Of a stretch of 64,000 bases of DNA, positions 13,839 to 27,400 are shown piece by piece. Location: the NCBI GenBank assembly GCA_037447655.1, contig JBBHKE010002744.1, positions 248,001-312,000 on the forward strand. The letters run 5' to 3'. Below the pieces are notes generated by a model, which was not told where the DNA came from, did not search any database, and was given only the letters and a program-made list of their open reading frames with translations. This DNA is from Zygnema cylindricum. Its lineage: Eukaryota > Streptophyta > Zygnematophyceae > Zygnematales > Zygnemataceae. The translations under genes and the position numbers were made by a program. Positions within the stretch are counted from its first letter, which is position 1. The number at the start of each line of letters is the position of its first letter.

Positions 13839-14215
13839 AAAGGTCGCAGACGATCAACCGAAACCGTGACCGACCGTTAACCGACCGCCCGCGTCGGATC
13901 TGGAACGGATTCGGTTGCCAAATTTGGGGGGTCGGGCGGATTCTGGCAGTTGATTCATAGGAAAAAAAACAAAAAACGGCTACGGTCGGGTAAGTAAAAA
14001 ACGAAAAAATAATGAAAATTTTGAACTGTCCAACAATCCAACATTATTGTACTTTGTACTCTTGCTATCGTGGAAGGTATACGGGAGATTTATCACTAGT
14101 TCTGTACTTATTCGGGTACGGGTAGTCGCGAGAAATTGAGTTTCGGTTAACTTTTAATTTCGTAAACTCATTTCGGTTAAATGCTAACAATTTAGGAGCG
14201 TGACATAACCCGGTC
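13839..14215. mobile_element. hAT-like family E element, truncated (E4)
   Basis: It starts CAAAGGTCGCAGACGATCAA and matches E2 from its left end. It breaks off after GAGCGTGACATAACCCGGTC, losing the right terminus. Confidence 0.65.
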
Positions 14216-15528
14216 ATGTGTCAATGTAACAGGATCTCCTACCTCTCAGAAAAATCCCATTACTAAAAACAATCCCAACCACACATTCCACACATTCCAC
14301 ACATTGGAAAATACACATCCACATTGGACAACACTCACATAAGGATAAACTTTAAATTAGAAGAAGCTTCTGTCCACATAACATTAGCTTGGTCTCTTGT
14401 CCTCGTGGCTCAACCCTTATTATTAAAGTGTTTTCCACTACTCTCCACTCTTAATAATTCTATCTCTTAACTACCAAAACACTATTTAGTTAGTAAGAGT
14501 TTTCAATGCAAAATGCCATTTCTCCAAGTTGGTATTAATCGCTCAAGACCAAGATCAGCAGGAATTTCCACAAATTTTTCCAAAAGAAAAGATGTCTACT
14601 CTCCTCTTACACTTCACTATTTATCCATCATCGCCCTGGACTCGCCAGGCCAGAGTCAACGCTCCGTTTTAACAGGCTTTTACCTGGGCCAATCATTGAT
14701 CAGCAAAGACTCAGACTGACCAATGCAAAAACGTGCGAAATCTCTTTCTAACTACTTAGCACTTTATTAACCAATCAAACGTTACGTTTCACTACGTAAC
14801 ATTTTCGTGCAAAAGTGCGCGCCAAACGAAACGCGACTTCGCACGATCGCGCGTAACAAATTTCTCACGCGAAACTTTCTTCGAAATTCTCTTAAGTAAA
14901 AGTGACGTTTCGTACTAAAATTTGTACGAAACGAACCACCGTGCATACTAAACGTTTCGTTAGAACTTTATGAAACGTACACGCGTAATTTCGGTACTAA
15001 TTTGACCCTTAACCCGTTTCAATGATACCCACTTGTTATTTAGACCCCACGCTGTCACCTAAATACACCCATCGCTATCACTTTTAAAATATAACTCCAA
15101 ATAGCGTGATTCTTTCGCGGACGTCTACCAAATTTAGTACTCTATAATCAAAATACCGAAATACCCCTTTATAAAAAAGTTCGATCCGTTATTGCTGTTA
15201 CAGTCAAGTTCTCAAATAATAATAATATAAAAAAAAAAACAGTCGGTTTTGGTTATCTAAAATTTTGACTTTTGCAACTAATGTACGGTTGGGAATTTTA
15301 GGTCTGGTTATGTTTTGTATTGAAATCGCGTGATGATATATCGACAATCGATAGAGGATGTTGATTGTATACCTTGATCGCATTGATGCTATGTGCCGAT
15401 CCCAAAATATGAAATATTTTAACTTTTCAACAACAGGAAAACAAACCTTCCAATTTTGGAACTTTGGATGCTTTACTTAGCCCACAAGGGAGTTCGTTCC
15501 ACTTATTGCCCTATTTTGCCCTAATTTG
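14216..15528. other. No gene; one terminal fragment of family E
   Basis: AT-rich sequence with many CGTAC and TTTCGT motifs. A family E right-end fragment is seen at 15231-15283 (GGTTATCTAAAATTTTGACT). About 14265-14340 contains ACACATTCC repeated in tandem. No coding signal. Confidence 0.5.
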
Positions 15529-16265
15529 TAGTGTTGTGTATCGGCAAAAAATTATCGCGATAACACCGATACCCATAGTTATCGATTATCGAACGGTCAT
15601 TAGTCCCGATATATCGGTCCGAGACCGACAAATTCCTTATCGGCGATAACTTAAAAAAAAACAAAATACACATAGAATAGAACTTTACAATATATTGTAT
15701 TATATTTTTGTCTTTATATAGTGTGGCATGCCACGTATAAGAATCTATTTTGTATCCTGTTTAATTGAGGTTTATGACTGGCACGCGCAGCACGTAAACG
15801 TTGACAAATTTAAAACAATAGTTTATAGTCCTAAAACTATAAGACCGAAACGGAAAAAAAAAATTACATTGTAAAATTTGAAAATCAAACTTTTCCGAAA
15901 ACCAGATGAACAGAGCAAACGAACAAATCTGTTTGACTACTGCCATTTACTACCACCATCTTTTGAAAATTTTGTTACCAGGCCGGACTTATTTTTTCCC
16001 GAAATCGGGGGGAAGGGGGTTCGCCGCGCATACGGAGAATAGCCAGTACAACCGAGTGTACGTGCCGTACATTTAACCGCATGGTTCGTACATTATCGCA
16101 AATAATTATCGATATCGGTGTTATCGCCAATAAACAACCAATATTATCGGCTTTTTATCGGCAATTATACCAATGTCGATATATCGTGTTTATATATCTA
16201 TTATCGACAACCCGAAAAAAGGCCCATATCAGATATCGACAAATCATTGCCGATACACAACATAC
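15529..16265. mobile_element. hAT-like element D2
   Basis: It begins TAGTGTTGTGTATCGGCA and ends TTGCCGATACACAACATA. The interior matches D1 in reverse (shared GTGGCATGCCACG palindrome) but lacks E2, so it serves as the empty-site reference. Both ends are dense in ATCG/CGAT palindromic motifs. The expected 8-bp duplication is not preserved. Confidence 0.75.
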
Positions 16266-16277
16266 TTCAATACAGTA

Positions 16278-16476
16278 CACCGTCGATCGTATTTAGCGTG
16301 TTGAACACTAATTCGGCGCCCCTAAATTTTGACCCTTAAACCTTAAATAGAATAAATGACGCTATTTAAGGAAGTGGACCATTATTTGCCACGTCTCCTG
16401 ACACTGAATTATAATTTATGACGCTAATTTTTTCTTTACTCTAATAATTTCTACACGCTAAATACGATCGACGGTG
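16278..16476. mobile_element. MITE, 199 bp, TA target duplication
   Basis: The terminal repeats are CACCGTCGATCGTATTTAGC and its exact complement. They are flanked by TA (16276-16277 and 16477-16478). Inserted at or next to the left end of the following element. A TA duplication and short TIRs fit a Tc1/mariner-type or similar MITE. Confidence 0.85.
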
Positions 16477-16478
16477 TA

Positions 16479-17048
16479 CTGTCCAATCGTTATTAGCGTA
16501 AAAGTTTTTTTAGCGTACATGAAAAATTACCGTGGTTTACGCTAATTAAGAATTTGAAAATTTTGAAAAAAAACATACATTCTAATTGTTTAATAATTAT
16601 AATTTGGGTCTTTGAAAAAAAAAATGTCGGTCGCAAACATGTTTACACTAATATAGGTACTCGTACAAAATCTGACAAATTGTACACAAATCGTACGTTC
16701 ACACAGTCGAAACTTGTTGTTGGACGAATATGTGCGAACGTGATATTTGACAACCCGATTAGACCCCCTTTTTAGAGCGCACATTCTCATACGTCCGCGG
16801 CTACTAAAACTCATTAATTATACTTTTTCACTTAAAAAGGTACAATTTTGTACGGTCTGACATTGTTCGTACACCACACTAATTAACTGATGGCGTACTT
16901 CCATTTTGTACGGTCCTATAAAATTAATCCTAAATAAGTAAATAGAGTAAAGAAAAAAATAGAATGAACTACGCTAATGGAGAAAAAAAAAAAAAAAAGC
17001 GGGACGGAATTAGTGTACACAACGCTAATAGCGATTGGCGGTGGACTG
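16479..17048. mobile_element. TIR element A, TA family
   Basis: Ends are GTCCAATCGTTATTAGCG and CGCTAATAGCGATTGG...GGAC. The interior has the family block GTACGGTCTGACATTG...CCACACTA (about 16850-16882). The left terminus was disturbed by the 199-bp MITE. Confidence 0.6.
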
Positions 17049-17050
17049 TA

Positions 17051-17589
17051 CACCGCGCATCGTTATTAGTGTCAAAGTTTAAATAGTGTGTAAGTAAATA
17101 TACCGTCATTGACGCTAATTAAGAATTTGAAAATTAAAAAAAAATAGGTTTATTCTAATTTTAGTGTTCACGCTAATTTGGAACAGCAAAAATGGAAAAT
17201 TTTCTGTACGATTATATACATTATTATATGTATCCGTACAAAATATAAAAATTCGTACACCGTAGTGAAATTTAAATATCCGTACATGTCAGACTTATCT
17301 ACATGTCAGACAAATCCCGTTGTTTTAGCGCACGTTCCTATACTAACGCGTCCGATTTAATTCATTTTTTGTAAAATTTTCAACTAAAAAGGTACATTTA
17401 TGTACGGTCTGACATCGACCGTACACCACACTATCTACATATTAATGTACTTTCGTTCTGTACGCTAATTTGTACGGAACCTCAATTAACGTCAAGGAAA
17501 AATTAAAATCACGTATACTATTTTTGGAAAAAAATCAAAATTTTAAGAACCCAAATTAGTGACCGTGACACTAATAACGATGCGCGGTG
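17051..17589. mobile_element. TIR element B, 539 bp, TA duplication
   Basis: Terminal repeats CACCGCGCATCGTTATTAGT and its complement are flanked by TA (17049-17050, 17590-17591). The interior block TGTACGGTCTGACATCG...ACCACACTAT lies at about 17400-17435. No protein. Confidence 0.85.
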
Positions 17590-17689
17590 TACTGTACTGT
17601 AACTGTGGCTTGCTCTTTCTTTTTGTGCTGGTTTGCTTGAGGATATATTTTCCAGATTTTTCTCCAACTTTTTTCTGCACATGACGCTA

Positions 17690-18207
17690 CACCGTGAATC
17701 GCTATTAGCGTAATGAAATAGATAGCGTAATGAAACAATTAGCGTTATTTACGCTAATTGGGAATGTCGTTTTTTTTCGAAATAATTTTTATTCTAATTT
17801 TTCGTACACTCTAATTTGTAAACTGCTTTGTAAAAATTTTCGGTGCAGAATATCTCCACACTACAATATGTGGATGTACGAAATTGTTCAAATCGTACGC
17901 CGTCGCGTTTTTTTGACATCCGCGAATGCCGGAAAATATTTACGCAATTACATGTTAGCGCGACTACGGGGCAGCGTGAATATCTTTTCTGTACTTTTCT
18001 ACTTGAAAAAGTACAAAAAGTACGTATCTGACAGACCGTACACCACACTATTTATAATGGCACTTTATTAGAGTCATGAATCCTATTTAATGGGCTACCT
18101 CAAATAACGTGTAGAAACATTTAGAATGTTTAATTCTATTTGAGAATTTGCCGAAAAAAACAGGGTACCTCAATTAGCGTCCAACACGCTAATAGCGATT
18201 CACGGTG
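17690..18207. mobile_element. TIR element C, 518 bp, TA duplication
   Basis: Terminal repeats CACCGTGAATCGCTATTAGC and its complement are flanked by TA (17688-17689, 18208-18209). The interior block GACCGTACACCACACTATTT lies at about 18033. It is about 290 bases upstream of the AP-5 beta start codon. Confidence 0.85.
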
Positions 18208-18493
18208 TACTGCAGATTTCGGTATCGAGAGTGTGTACTACAGTACAGTACATTCTTTAAGAGTTTCGCCCCTAAGTCCAATCCAGCCTTACCTTTTTCC
18301 TTCATTCAGTCTTATTCTTCCCCTTTACCTGTGTAGTTTCTATCGATGGTTTTCGTTTAGTTCCCTGTTTTTATGAAAGATTGTAATTTCCACTAACTGG
18401 CCTAGCATCAATTCAAACGCCGGAAAACAACAAATGTTTTCTGACTCTAACACCAGTTAGAGTGGATTCCGTACTTTCTGTTTGAGAGCAACC

Positions 18494-21400
18494 ATGGAAA
18501 CCTCTGCAAAGTTGACCCTTTTGGAGTGGGAGCAGTTGATTGCTGACTTTTCGGCTTCCCCTGAAGGACAAAAAAAATGGCTTTCAATTTATCCATCGTC
18601 GACACTTTTGGATTTGGCGTTGTCAGCCATGGGACGAGAAAGGGACTCTGCTTTGAAGGTGATTATCTTTCTTGACTTTTATCAGATTTTTTGAACATTT
18701 TGTACGCTTAAAAGGGAAATTAAGGCATTACTGGCGCAGTAATCATAGCATTTGTGCATAAAACTGTTCGATGTTGCTATAAATTCTATATTTTTTTGTA
18801 CAATTGCGTTGATTACTGACCAGTATCGCCAGTAACAGCATATGTATAACGACCTTATATTAGATAATCATCCTTCATATGTCTTCATTTCAGTCTTTGT
18901 TTTTAAGTGACGATGAAATATATTTGAAATAAGATGTTGCTTTTTGTTAGTTTGATGCTCTTTCTATTCAAACTGCTTTTATGGATAGGGGAAATATTCC
19001 AATCATTCGCGTCATTCACACTGTAAGCTGGTCTTGATGGCAAAGAATTGTTGTTTACTGTCAAAATAATAGTTACGCGTTTTAGTCTTTCTTATGCTAT
19101 GGATATGCTGAGAGTCCTGCCTAAAAGTTTTTCACAAGCTTGAGACAATACTTGATGGGAAAATTGCAAGTGTGCGGAATGTTTGGCGACTTTTTTTAGG
19201 ATAGAGTTTTTCCTGTTCATTTTTCTTTTGTTTCCTGTAAGTACGTTGGGTATCGCAGGAAGCTTAGGCTTGAAAATTATTTTATCTTGTTAGACCGATG
19301 TTCAATTCTAAGTAGGCTGGAGGATGAATTCTGGGCCAATGATGATGATAATGAGCATAGAAGCTCAGACTGAATGTTCATGATGCTGTTTTTGCTGCTA
19401 CACTGCCCATCGCTATTGGTGTGATTAAAACTCATTTGGTCCAGCCGAAAATCATAAAACACCGTTCAGAACCTATTTAACGGAGTGGATTACGGTCTGC
19501 CACGGCTCCTTATACTAAATTAGCATTGTACATTTTAATTCTGCATTTGCACAAATAGTTATCTACACTAGTAGGGGCGACAGTATTTTACGAAGGAGCC
19601 CCGTATGAATAACAAAGCAGTGCATTGGCTGTCGCTTCCTTTCTTTACAACCTGTTATGTATGCTTGTTGACGAATTACTTTTTTCTCTTTATAAGAAAA
19701 GGCCGAGATTTACCTTGACCTTTTATTTAATGGATTTTATGGCGTTTTGGGACGTCAGACAGTTGTCATGTTTAAGCGGACGTGGTAAGATATATCTTTC
19801 TTGTGGTTTTGGTGGTGCTTTTGAGAATATTTTGCTGATATTTCCTTGTGTGATTTTTTTTATTTAGCCTAGATGCTATCACTCTATATTGTATGCCAAT
19901 GCCTTTACTCCCAATGGATTGCCTCCTCGCAAGGACTTTGTCTCCCAGCCTATTCAATCGCTCATCTCGCCTTCTGAATTTCAAGTAAAAATAGAAATTT
20001 ATCTTGTCCTTGTTGTGTGCAGTTGCAACTCGCAATATTTGTGGAGGAAAATGCGCTTCTATTGGTAGGGCAGCAATCTCAGCAAAACTTGCCGAGAGTA
20101 CTTCAGGCACTTAAAATGACGTTAAGTGCACCACAAGAGTCTTCTGTCAACCCAGTATGGCTTCGGCAACAGATGATGGTCATGGCTGTTACAGTTTTCA
20201 TTCAGGTGAATGATATTTTCTTGTCTTTGGTTACTGATTTCCATGAACAACCTTTTCAAGGAGGTTTCTGAGATGCAGTTCTCTTAAGCTGATGCTACCC
20301 GTTTCATTGTTACCAGCAGAATTGCCTGCAACTAGATGTGCAAGAGAGGGCAAGTTAGGCCAGAGGTTGACAATGGATTGTTTTATTTTCATTGTCAGCT
20401 CACCTTTGTTTTGCCGTGCCTTTTTATTTGATAATTGCTCGGATGCAATCTTTCTTTGTATTATTTAAAACACAACAGAGGCTTGGCTATATGCTGTCAA
20501 ATGTCCATGCATATCACTGTGTAATTCCCTTTAATGTTGGAGACTCGCTATGAATAACCATTGTGTACGTTTTAAGAGGTCTGATAGCCAATTTTCTGTC
20601 CGATAAATTGTCATCAGACATATTGCTGATGTACCGCAATAACTGATAATTGGACCGTGTCCAAAGATAGTGTGCATGTTTTGGTGAAAGTGATGATCCT
20701 AGCAAGGACCTTGAAAAATAACAAAATTTAATTATTTTCATGCTTTTCTCCCCATACTGCATGTCACAGGAAGAGAAGTCTTTTGATGTAGATCTACCAA
20801 ATCAGCAGAATATAATTGAGCCTCTGCAAGATATTGACTGTAGTTACTTTCTGACATAGACCTAACATATCATCATCATGAAACACGTCGTTTAAACATT
20901 TTTTCGTCAAACTCCCACTGTTTCTGCAACCTCCTTGTATTCATAATCATTCATATTGACGAGTGGACAAATCTGTTTTGACCGACCATTGATATACAAC
21001 TCTACTGCATGAATTGTTTTTGGAGTAAATAAATTATTAGGGTGGGGTTTATGTTAATGTTATTCATTTTAGTTAAGTTACGGATGGCGTGGCTCTTTGT
21101 GAACCATTCATAGAATTAGCGTTAAGAAAAAAAAGTTAGTATGATTACGTTATTCTAATGTCAGAGGGCAAAAACAAAAAAGCCGACTCCGAATTAGTAT
21201 TATTAACGCTAATAACTATTTGCGGTGTTTTTCCGTATTCCAGCACTACACCTCCCAGGCAGCATATTTCGGTTGTTCGTCCCTCCCCAAACTCACATAG
21301 CAATCCTGCAAGAACATTTTTGGGTAAATGGTACGGGTTTATGGAATATATGCCTTGTAAAACCTTCCCAATAGAATTGTGTGTATGATTGTGGTAATCT

Positions 21401-24400
21401 CAAAGTAGCGATGAATGGTTCCTTTTGGTTGATGAAGTTGGTAAAGGTGGTTGGGTATAGGCAGATGCGATTTTGTGCAACCCTCTCCAACTACAAGCTC
21501 TTATTGAGCTTTTGCTTGGTATTGCTTCTCGGCCCAATCACGGAGGAGATAGAGGTCTTCGTGGGATTGCTTGCGAGAGTTTGAGGGCCATTGAGACAGC
21601 CTGGCCTTGCGTCCTATCCCCATGTGCCGGCCACCTTTTTTCTTTTGTTCAAAGTGAAAGATCTTCTACGATCCAAGCATATTTGTTGCTACTTTTGACA
21701 ACCCTCCAGGTATAATTCAACACTTAGGAAGAGTTTTCCTTTTTTTCCTGGATTTAACATGTCATATGGGAAGTAACGAAAGGTGTTTCAAACTGCCCGA
21801 ATGAGTTTATTTTAATCTTTTTGCACTAAAGTGGAAAATTACCACACCTGTCATGGGTTCTGACAAGTGCCCTAGTTGTTGCGATCATCAGTTAAACAGT
21901 TTGGAATGATTATTGCTTTTTCATTTTCCCTCCTTTTTGTGCTTTTGCCTCTGTCAGCTCCTTTGACGAGCAGGGACCTGTCCTTGGCTTTTTGCCATAT
22001 CTCCTTTTGTTTTAAATTCTACCAGTAATGTTGCCGTTAACAAATGAAAAGATTCAACGAAATTAGCTATTCATTTTTGTATGTTTTATGGATGTTTCAA
22101 CCCACACTTCAAAAGTTCTTTCAAAAGTTTTTAGATTATTCTTTGCTTTCAGATTTTTCTTTGCTTTCAATTGTCTTCAGATTATTCTTTTCTTCGGTCG
22201 TTTTTGAGGTTACAGCGGTGCCACTGCTGTGCAGAATGCCGCCTCTTACTTATTTTTTATACCTTCCTCCTCCACTGGCTCAGCACCTTCACCTTCCCTT
22301 TCTCAAACACCATCGGGTTTTTCTCCTGGCACCAGTCCACAAGGTGTTCCCATGCCTTTTGCTTCTCCCGCGAGGCTCCGTGTACCTCCCAGAGGGACAG
22401 TAGTCATGAATTCAGCCACACCCACAAGACGGGCTATTGCCGGGGCCCTTCCGGTGCTTCTATCAACCGCTCAACCTCTGGCTCCTTATACTCTCCCTCC
22501 CATTTGGGCCAATCAAAGTTCTGATGTTCCAATTCGTGTCTTTCCTCAGCAGGAACTTACTGCAAGTGGTGAGAGATCGTGTTCTCAAAACCTTCACATG
22601 CAACTATAGAGCATTAATTGCAAGGCTCTAAGCTTTTGCAGAAGTCAGCATGTGTGGGGATGGTGTATTACATTATGAATCGCTATTAGCGTAAATAAAT
22701 AATTATCATGTGGACTGTTTATTCAGTTCCAAATGACGTGGACAATTGTGAATTCCTCAAAGAATTGGTATTATGAAAAAACAGCTTGTCTTATTTGGGC
22801 TATTGTGTGGTCAGGGGCCAAAAAGAACTGGCGTGGATGCAGTGTTGTTAACCCTTATAGCTATTTACCTGTAGTTTAGCCAGTTACAGTTAATATTTTT
22901 TGAAATGGCTTGGAGATTTTCTCCCGGTGGTTTCACATATGTATGGATGAATATAATGGGCATGCCTTAATGCGAGGGCACATGAAATATAAGTATTTAT
23001 TATCACGTCATTTTAAATATCAGAAAGAAACTGATTCAGATGAATCACCAAGTGTGTCTGTATTTATTTATTATAAGGCAGGCCAAAGAAGTTTGCCATG
23101 ATAATGCACTAGTGATAATTGCTTAGTTAACTTGATGTTCTGCTTTCCCTTTTCTCTTAAGGTCGTTTTCTTTTTGTTGGATTCTTTTTCTTTTTTTCTG
23201 TTTGCAGCCTTGCGTGAGTTCCGCAGAGCTATTTCTGGAACGCTTGAGCTTAGCCAGTTAGTAACAGAAGCTGGTCTTGTGGAGCTTCTGGGAAGACTCG
23301 GTCAACTGATGCTTTCTCTGGGGCTTGGAGGATCGCAACTTCGTCATCATCTCCATTTTGAGGCATTGCTCCATAGCAGTAGCCCCCTTCTCTGCCATGC
23401 ACGTGCGCCCTCAAATCCTTGCTTTCCTCTTCCATAGAATGTATGTCCTCAGTTCCACATTTTGCTCTCTTCTGCAATTGCGTATGGGTGCTCGATTCTT
23501 TGCTCTTTCCTGCCATGAACTGACAATTGTATTTTTGTGTTGTTCTTTCATGTTTTATCTGTTTTTTTTCTGGGTTAGTCTGACTAGTTTTGGAGGTCAC
23601 GGTCGGTGCAGTAGTTTGGATGTATTCGCTCCTCCTCGACCGTCACACCGACTCGTTTCGGGGTGATCAAGAGCCACTTGTTCGCCGTTTGGTTCTCCTT
23701 TCTCAAGAGAATTTACAGCAACCTATTTTTCGTCAGCTTGCAGTCCATTGGCTGATCGGCGTTGACCTGGATATGCAGGATTTGGACGAGAAAAGAAGTG
23801 GTAGTGGGTCTCTTTTGCTCCCACTCGCATCTTCTCTGTATCCTGGCCTGTTTGAACCTCTCTCTCTCAAGTTAACCAAGATTATGGCTCTCGCTCAAAG
23901 CACATCACAAGGACTATTGACCCAAGGTACACCTAAACCAGACGCAGAAGGAGGACAGCAAGCATATGATGAAGGATGGCAAGATGTGGCTGTTGAATGG
24001 GCGGCTCAGTTATTAGTTGATAGTTTGGTGTGTGGAGAGGGATACAAACATCAACCTGCTAGCAGTACTGAGGCAATATTGACTTTTTGGACAATTCACC
24101 ACTTTCTGATTGCATCGTCTGTGACTCATCGCCGTGAATTTGGACCAACAAAGGCGGGTCATTCCAAAGAACATACCACTGTACAAGCGGATAGTCGTAT
24201 ACATGGTGTGAAGAGGTTTCAGCCTGTAAAATTTCCTCCTCTGCCTGTGGAGTCAGGTTCACATTCAGGAGTCTTGGAGCTGGTGAAGGAAGCCATAACT
24301 TCTATTGCCAAGAGCCATGCAAAGCTTCTCCAGAGGCTTCTTGCATTGTTGAATCGCCTTTTTGACTGTAAACAGCACTCATCAATTGGGCAGTTACTTT

Positions 24401-27400
24401 TGCAAGCTCTTCATGAACGATTACTGCCCGGTTTGCTTCCGTCACGGCAACTTCCGGCTTATTTTGGACTTTTGGAGCAACTGGTTTGCAATGAGGCGAT
24501 TCCACCAGGATCAGTTTTACGATTGTTAGAAGAGTATGTGAGATGGCGTGGAGGACAAGTTGAAAGGGGTGGAGCTGCCCGGTTGTGGTTACGAGGACAC
24601 CAAGTCCTGGAAATATGCAGGTCTCTGGCAAAACCTTTGTTTTGTAAAATTGAAAAGAAAAAGGAGAGGGAGAGGGAAGGGAGAGGGAGAAGGAGAGGGG
24701 GACAGATGGGAGCAATTCAGCTGGAAATAAGTTCATGTAGGAATCATTATTGGATCTTTTTCCCCACCCTTTGAACCTTACCACTCTAGAAGCTGCATAA
24801 ATGTTGCAATTTTTTGATCCCCAGTTCATATCCGAGTGTCGCTGAAATAGAGAAAAATATTGATGCTAGTTTTTTTATTTTTATATTAAACTAAAAACAT
24901 GTCTATATTAGCCTTATTAGCTCTGGTACTTCGGTTTTTCTTATGCTTTCATTTCAAGCAATTTGCATGTTTTTCTATGCAGGCTCGCACTCTTGTCCCA
25001 CTGCAGTTCCCGTTTGTTTGAGCCTCTCCAGCGTTTACTTGGTTATTTGACTCGAGCTTATCCTGAGTTGGAGGTTCGGGATGTGGCACGGTAAGCATTT
25101 CGGTTCCTTTTTGGCTGGACTTTGTTCTTTTTTAGGACAACAAATCTGGAGCGAGTATGGTTTTGCTAGTGGACCAAACACTTTTGGGTGGTCGACTCTC
25201 CTAGGATTGTAGATTCGTGTGAGGGTTCTTCGATCTTAACTCCTTTTGTTGGTTAATCCTCTATTTCATTTCTTATGGTTTTACAAAGACCTCCACTTTT
25301 CAAATCCACTACTTATAGTTCTGCCAGACATCTGTTGTTGCCACTTTTGTGCTTATTTCACGTTGCTAGCACCACGGTATGCATTTGTGAAGTTTGTTCA
25401 TGTGGATTTTGGCCTTGTTTTTTTTGAATTTTTGTCCCAGTTGTGCCTTCTTGTTACTTTTGAGATATATTTCTTGTGAATTTGCAGATTTAAGTTTCTT
25501 CATGATCCTGCTCCAAATGAAGCTTTTATGACGTCATCTGGTTTCCTAATAATTTGCAATGACTTTTAATTTGGTCTCCTTGGTGTTCTGCAATCAGTTT
25601 TTTTGCGAATGCCAGGCCTAATGGCAAAAAAGTCGTGCCAATGATGGGTTATTTCAACATCTGTTTCAAATATTAGGATTTTTATTTTTGCAGGCGTTAC
25701 ATTCGCTTGCTGAGCAGCTGTCCCGGTCGGCAACTTCGTGACCTCCTTTTTAGGGAAGTTGATCTCACGGAAAAAAACACAGATGGCAACAAGCTTTCTC
25801 ACCTGGTCTCTTTTGGAGTTGGGTCGATAAATATTGGTGAGAAGGGAGAAAATTTTGGTTTTACTGTACGAAGTAGTATTAGACTCAGACGCCTTGATCC
25901 TCTCCTTGTTCAGCACTCCTGGGAGCTTGTTGTTGTACCCACCGTTGACAATGATTTGTGGGGCAGTGAGGTGGGAGAGGTTACGGCAGCATATAACGAA
26001 AGAGAAATGAAAGGAATGAAAGGGAAGGAAGGCAAAAGTGATGAAATTGAGAGGGAATTCCTCGGCAGGGAGGAAACTGAACAGGAGAAGACTGCAAGAA
26101 TTGAAGCCAGAAGGAAGTTGGAGCCGGAAAATGAAGAGGTCTCTTTGCCAAAACAGTTTCCGAATGACTTTCAAAATATGACAGTGGATGAATACGGGGA
26201 GCGAGAGGGACAAAATGTGACGCTTGCCCTTGAGGATCCCGTGGAGAGTGTAATTGGAGGTGGAGAACGTCAACCTCAGCTTGATTCACAGACCAGAGAG
26301 ATGGTCGCCTTTCTCCAAAGTTACTTTACGAGACTAAGGAGTGTTGGTGATGAAAGAAGGAAAATTAAGCTTCCGTGCACACTCCGTTATGTTGACTCCA
26401 GGGCAGCAAGCCAAAGTGGAGAGGGAGATACAGTCGGAGAGGGAGGTACAGAAGTTGGAGAGGGGAGTACAGATGTCGGAGAGGATATGGGAACTTATAA
26501 TGTTGGTGGGCATAATGCAAAGGCAGGTGGGTATAATGGGCAGAGTAATGGAGAAGAGGTTGTGGTGGGAGAAGAGAAGGGTCCTGGCAACACCACGGAA
26601 GTGAAGGGAGAAGTAAATCCAGAAACTGGGGATTCGATGCCTGAACTGACACCGTCGGAGAAAATAGAGGGAGAGAGGGTAGCGGGAGAGGAGGTAGGGG
26701 GAGAGAGGGTTTTTTGGGATCAAGGACCTGCAATCTATGCAGCTGTACTGCATTTCCGATGCAGCAATTTATATGCTCCCGTGCCTCCAATCCATGTCCC
26801 ATACCTCATTCGGGAGACAGTGGACGAAGACATTCATTATAAAAGTGATGAAAAGGAAGGGAGGAACACTGGAAGGGAGGATGGAAAGTTACAGGTGGTT
26901 AAGGCATTGCCAAGAGAGGCAAGAGAGGAAGTTGCTGAGATTCCGAAAATTGTTGATGATGGAGATGGCGAGGGAGGTGGAGGAGGGATGAGACGACGAC
27001 CGAGGAATGAGGATCATCGAAGTACAGTACCGTCAGAAGGCCGTACAGATCCTCGGGCAAAAGCCACAGAAGACGATACACCACGGAAACGAGGAAGGAG
27101 AGAAATGATTGATGAGGAGAATGAGAGAGAGAAAGGAAAGCCGGTTGTGGGATCAGAGAGTAGCGATAACAAAAGGAATCAATCTGTGAGGCTAGAACAA
27201 GGAACAGGAGCTTTGGGAGGCAAGGAAAGTGGTGAAGAGAGAGGAGAGAAGGGAGATTCACTCGAGGAAAGTACACCGAGGAAGCTCAGAAACCCGGTTG
27301 GAGGGAAAGGAGGAGAGGAGGAGTCAGTGAGTAAACAACAGTGTTTCTCAGATGGTGGCGGTAAGCAATATGTGGCCAATGGCCTCGAAAGTGACTTCCA

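Noticed and set aside
17730-18071. 113-codon frame in TIR element C
   Set aside because: It overlaps the conserved interior block and inverted ends; sibling elements do not keep the frame.
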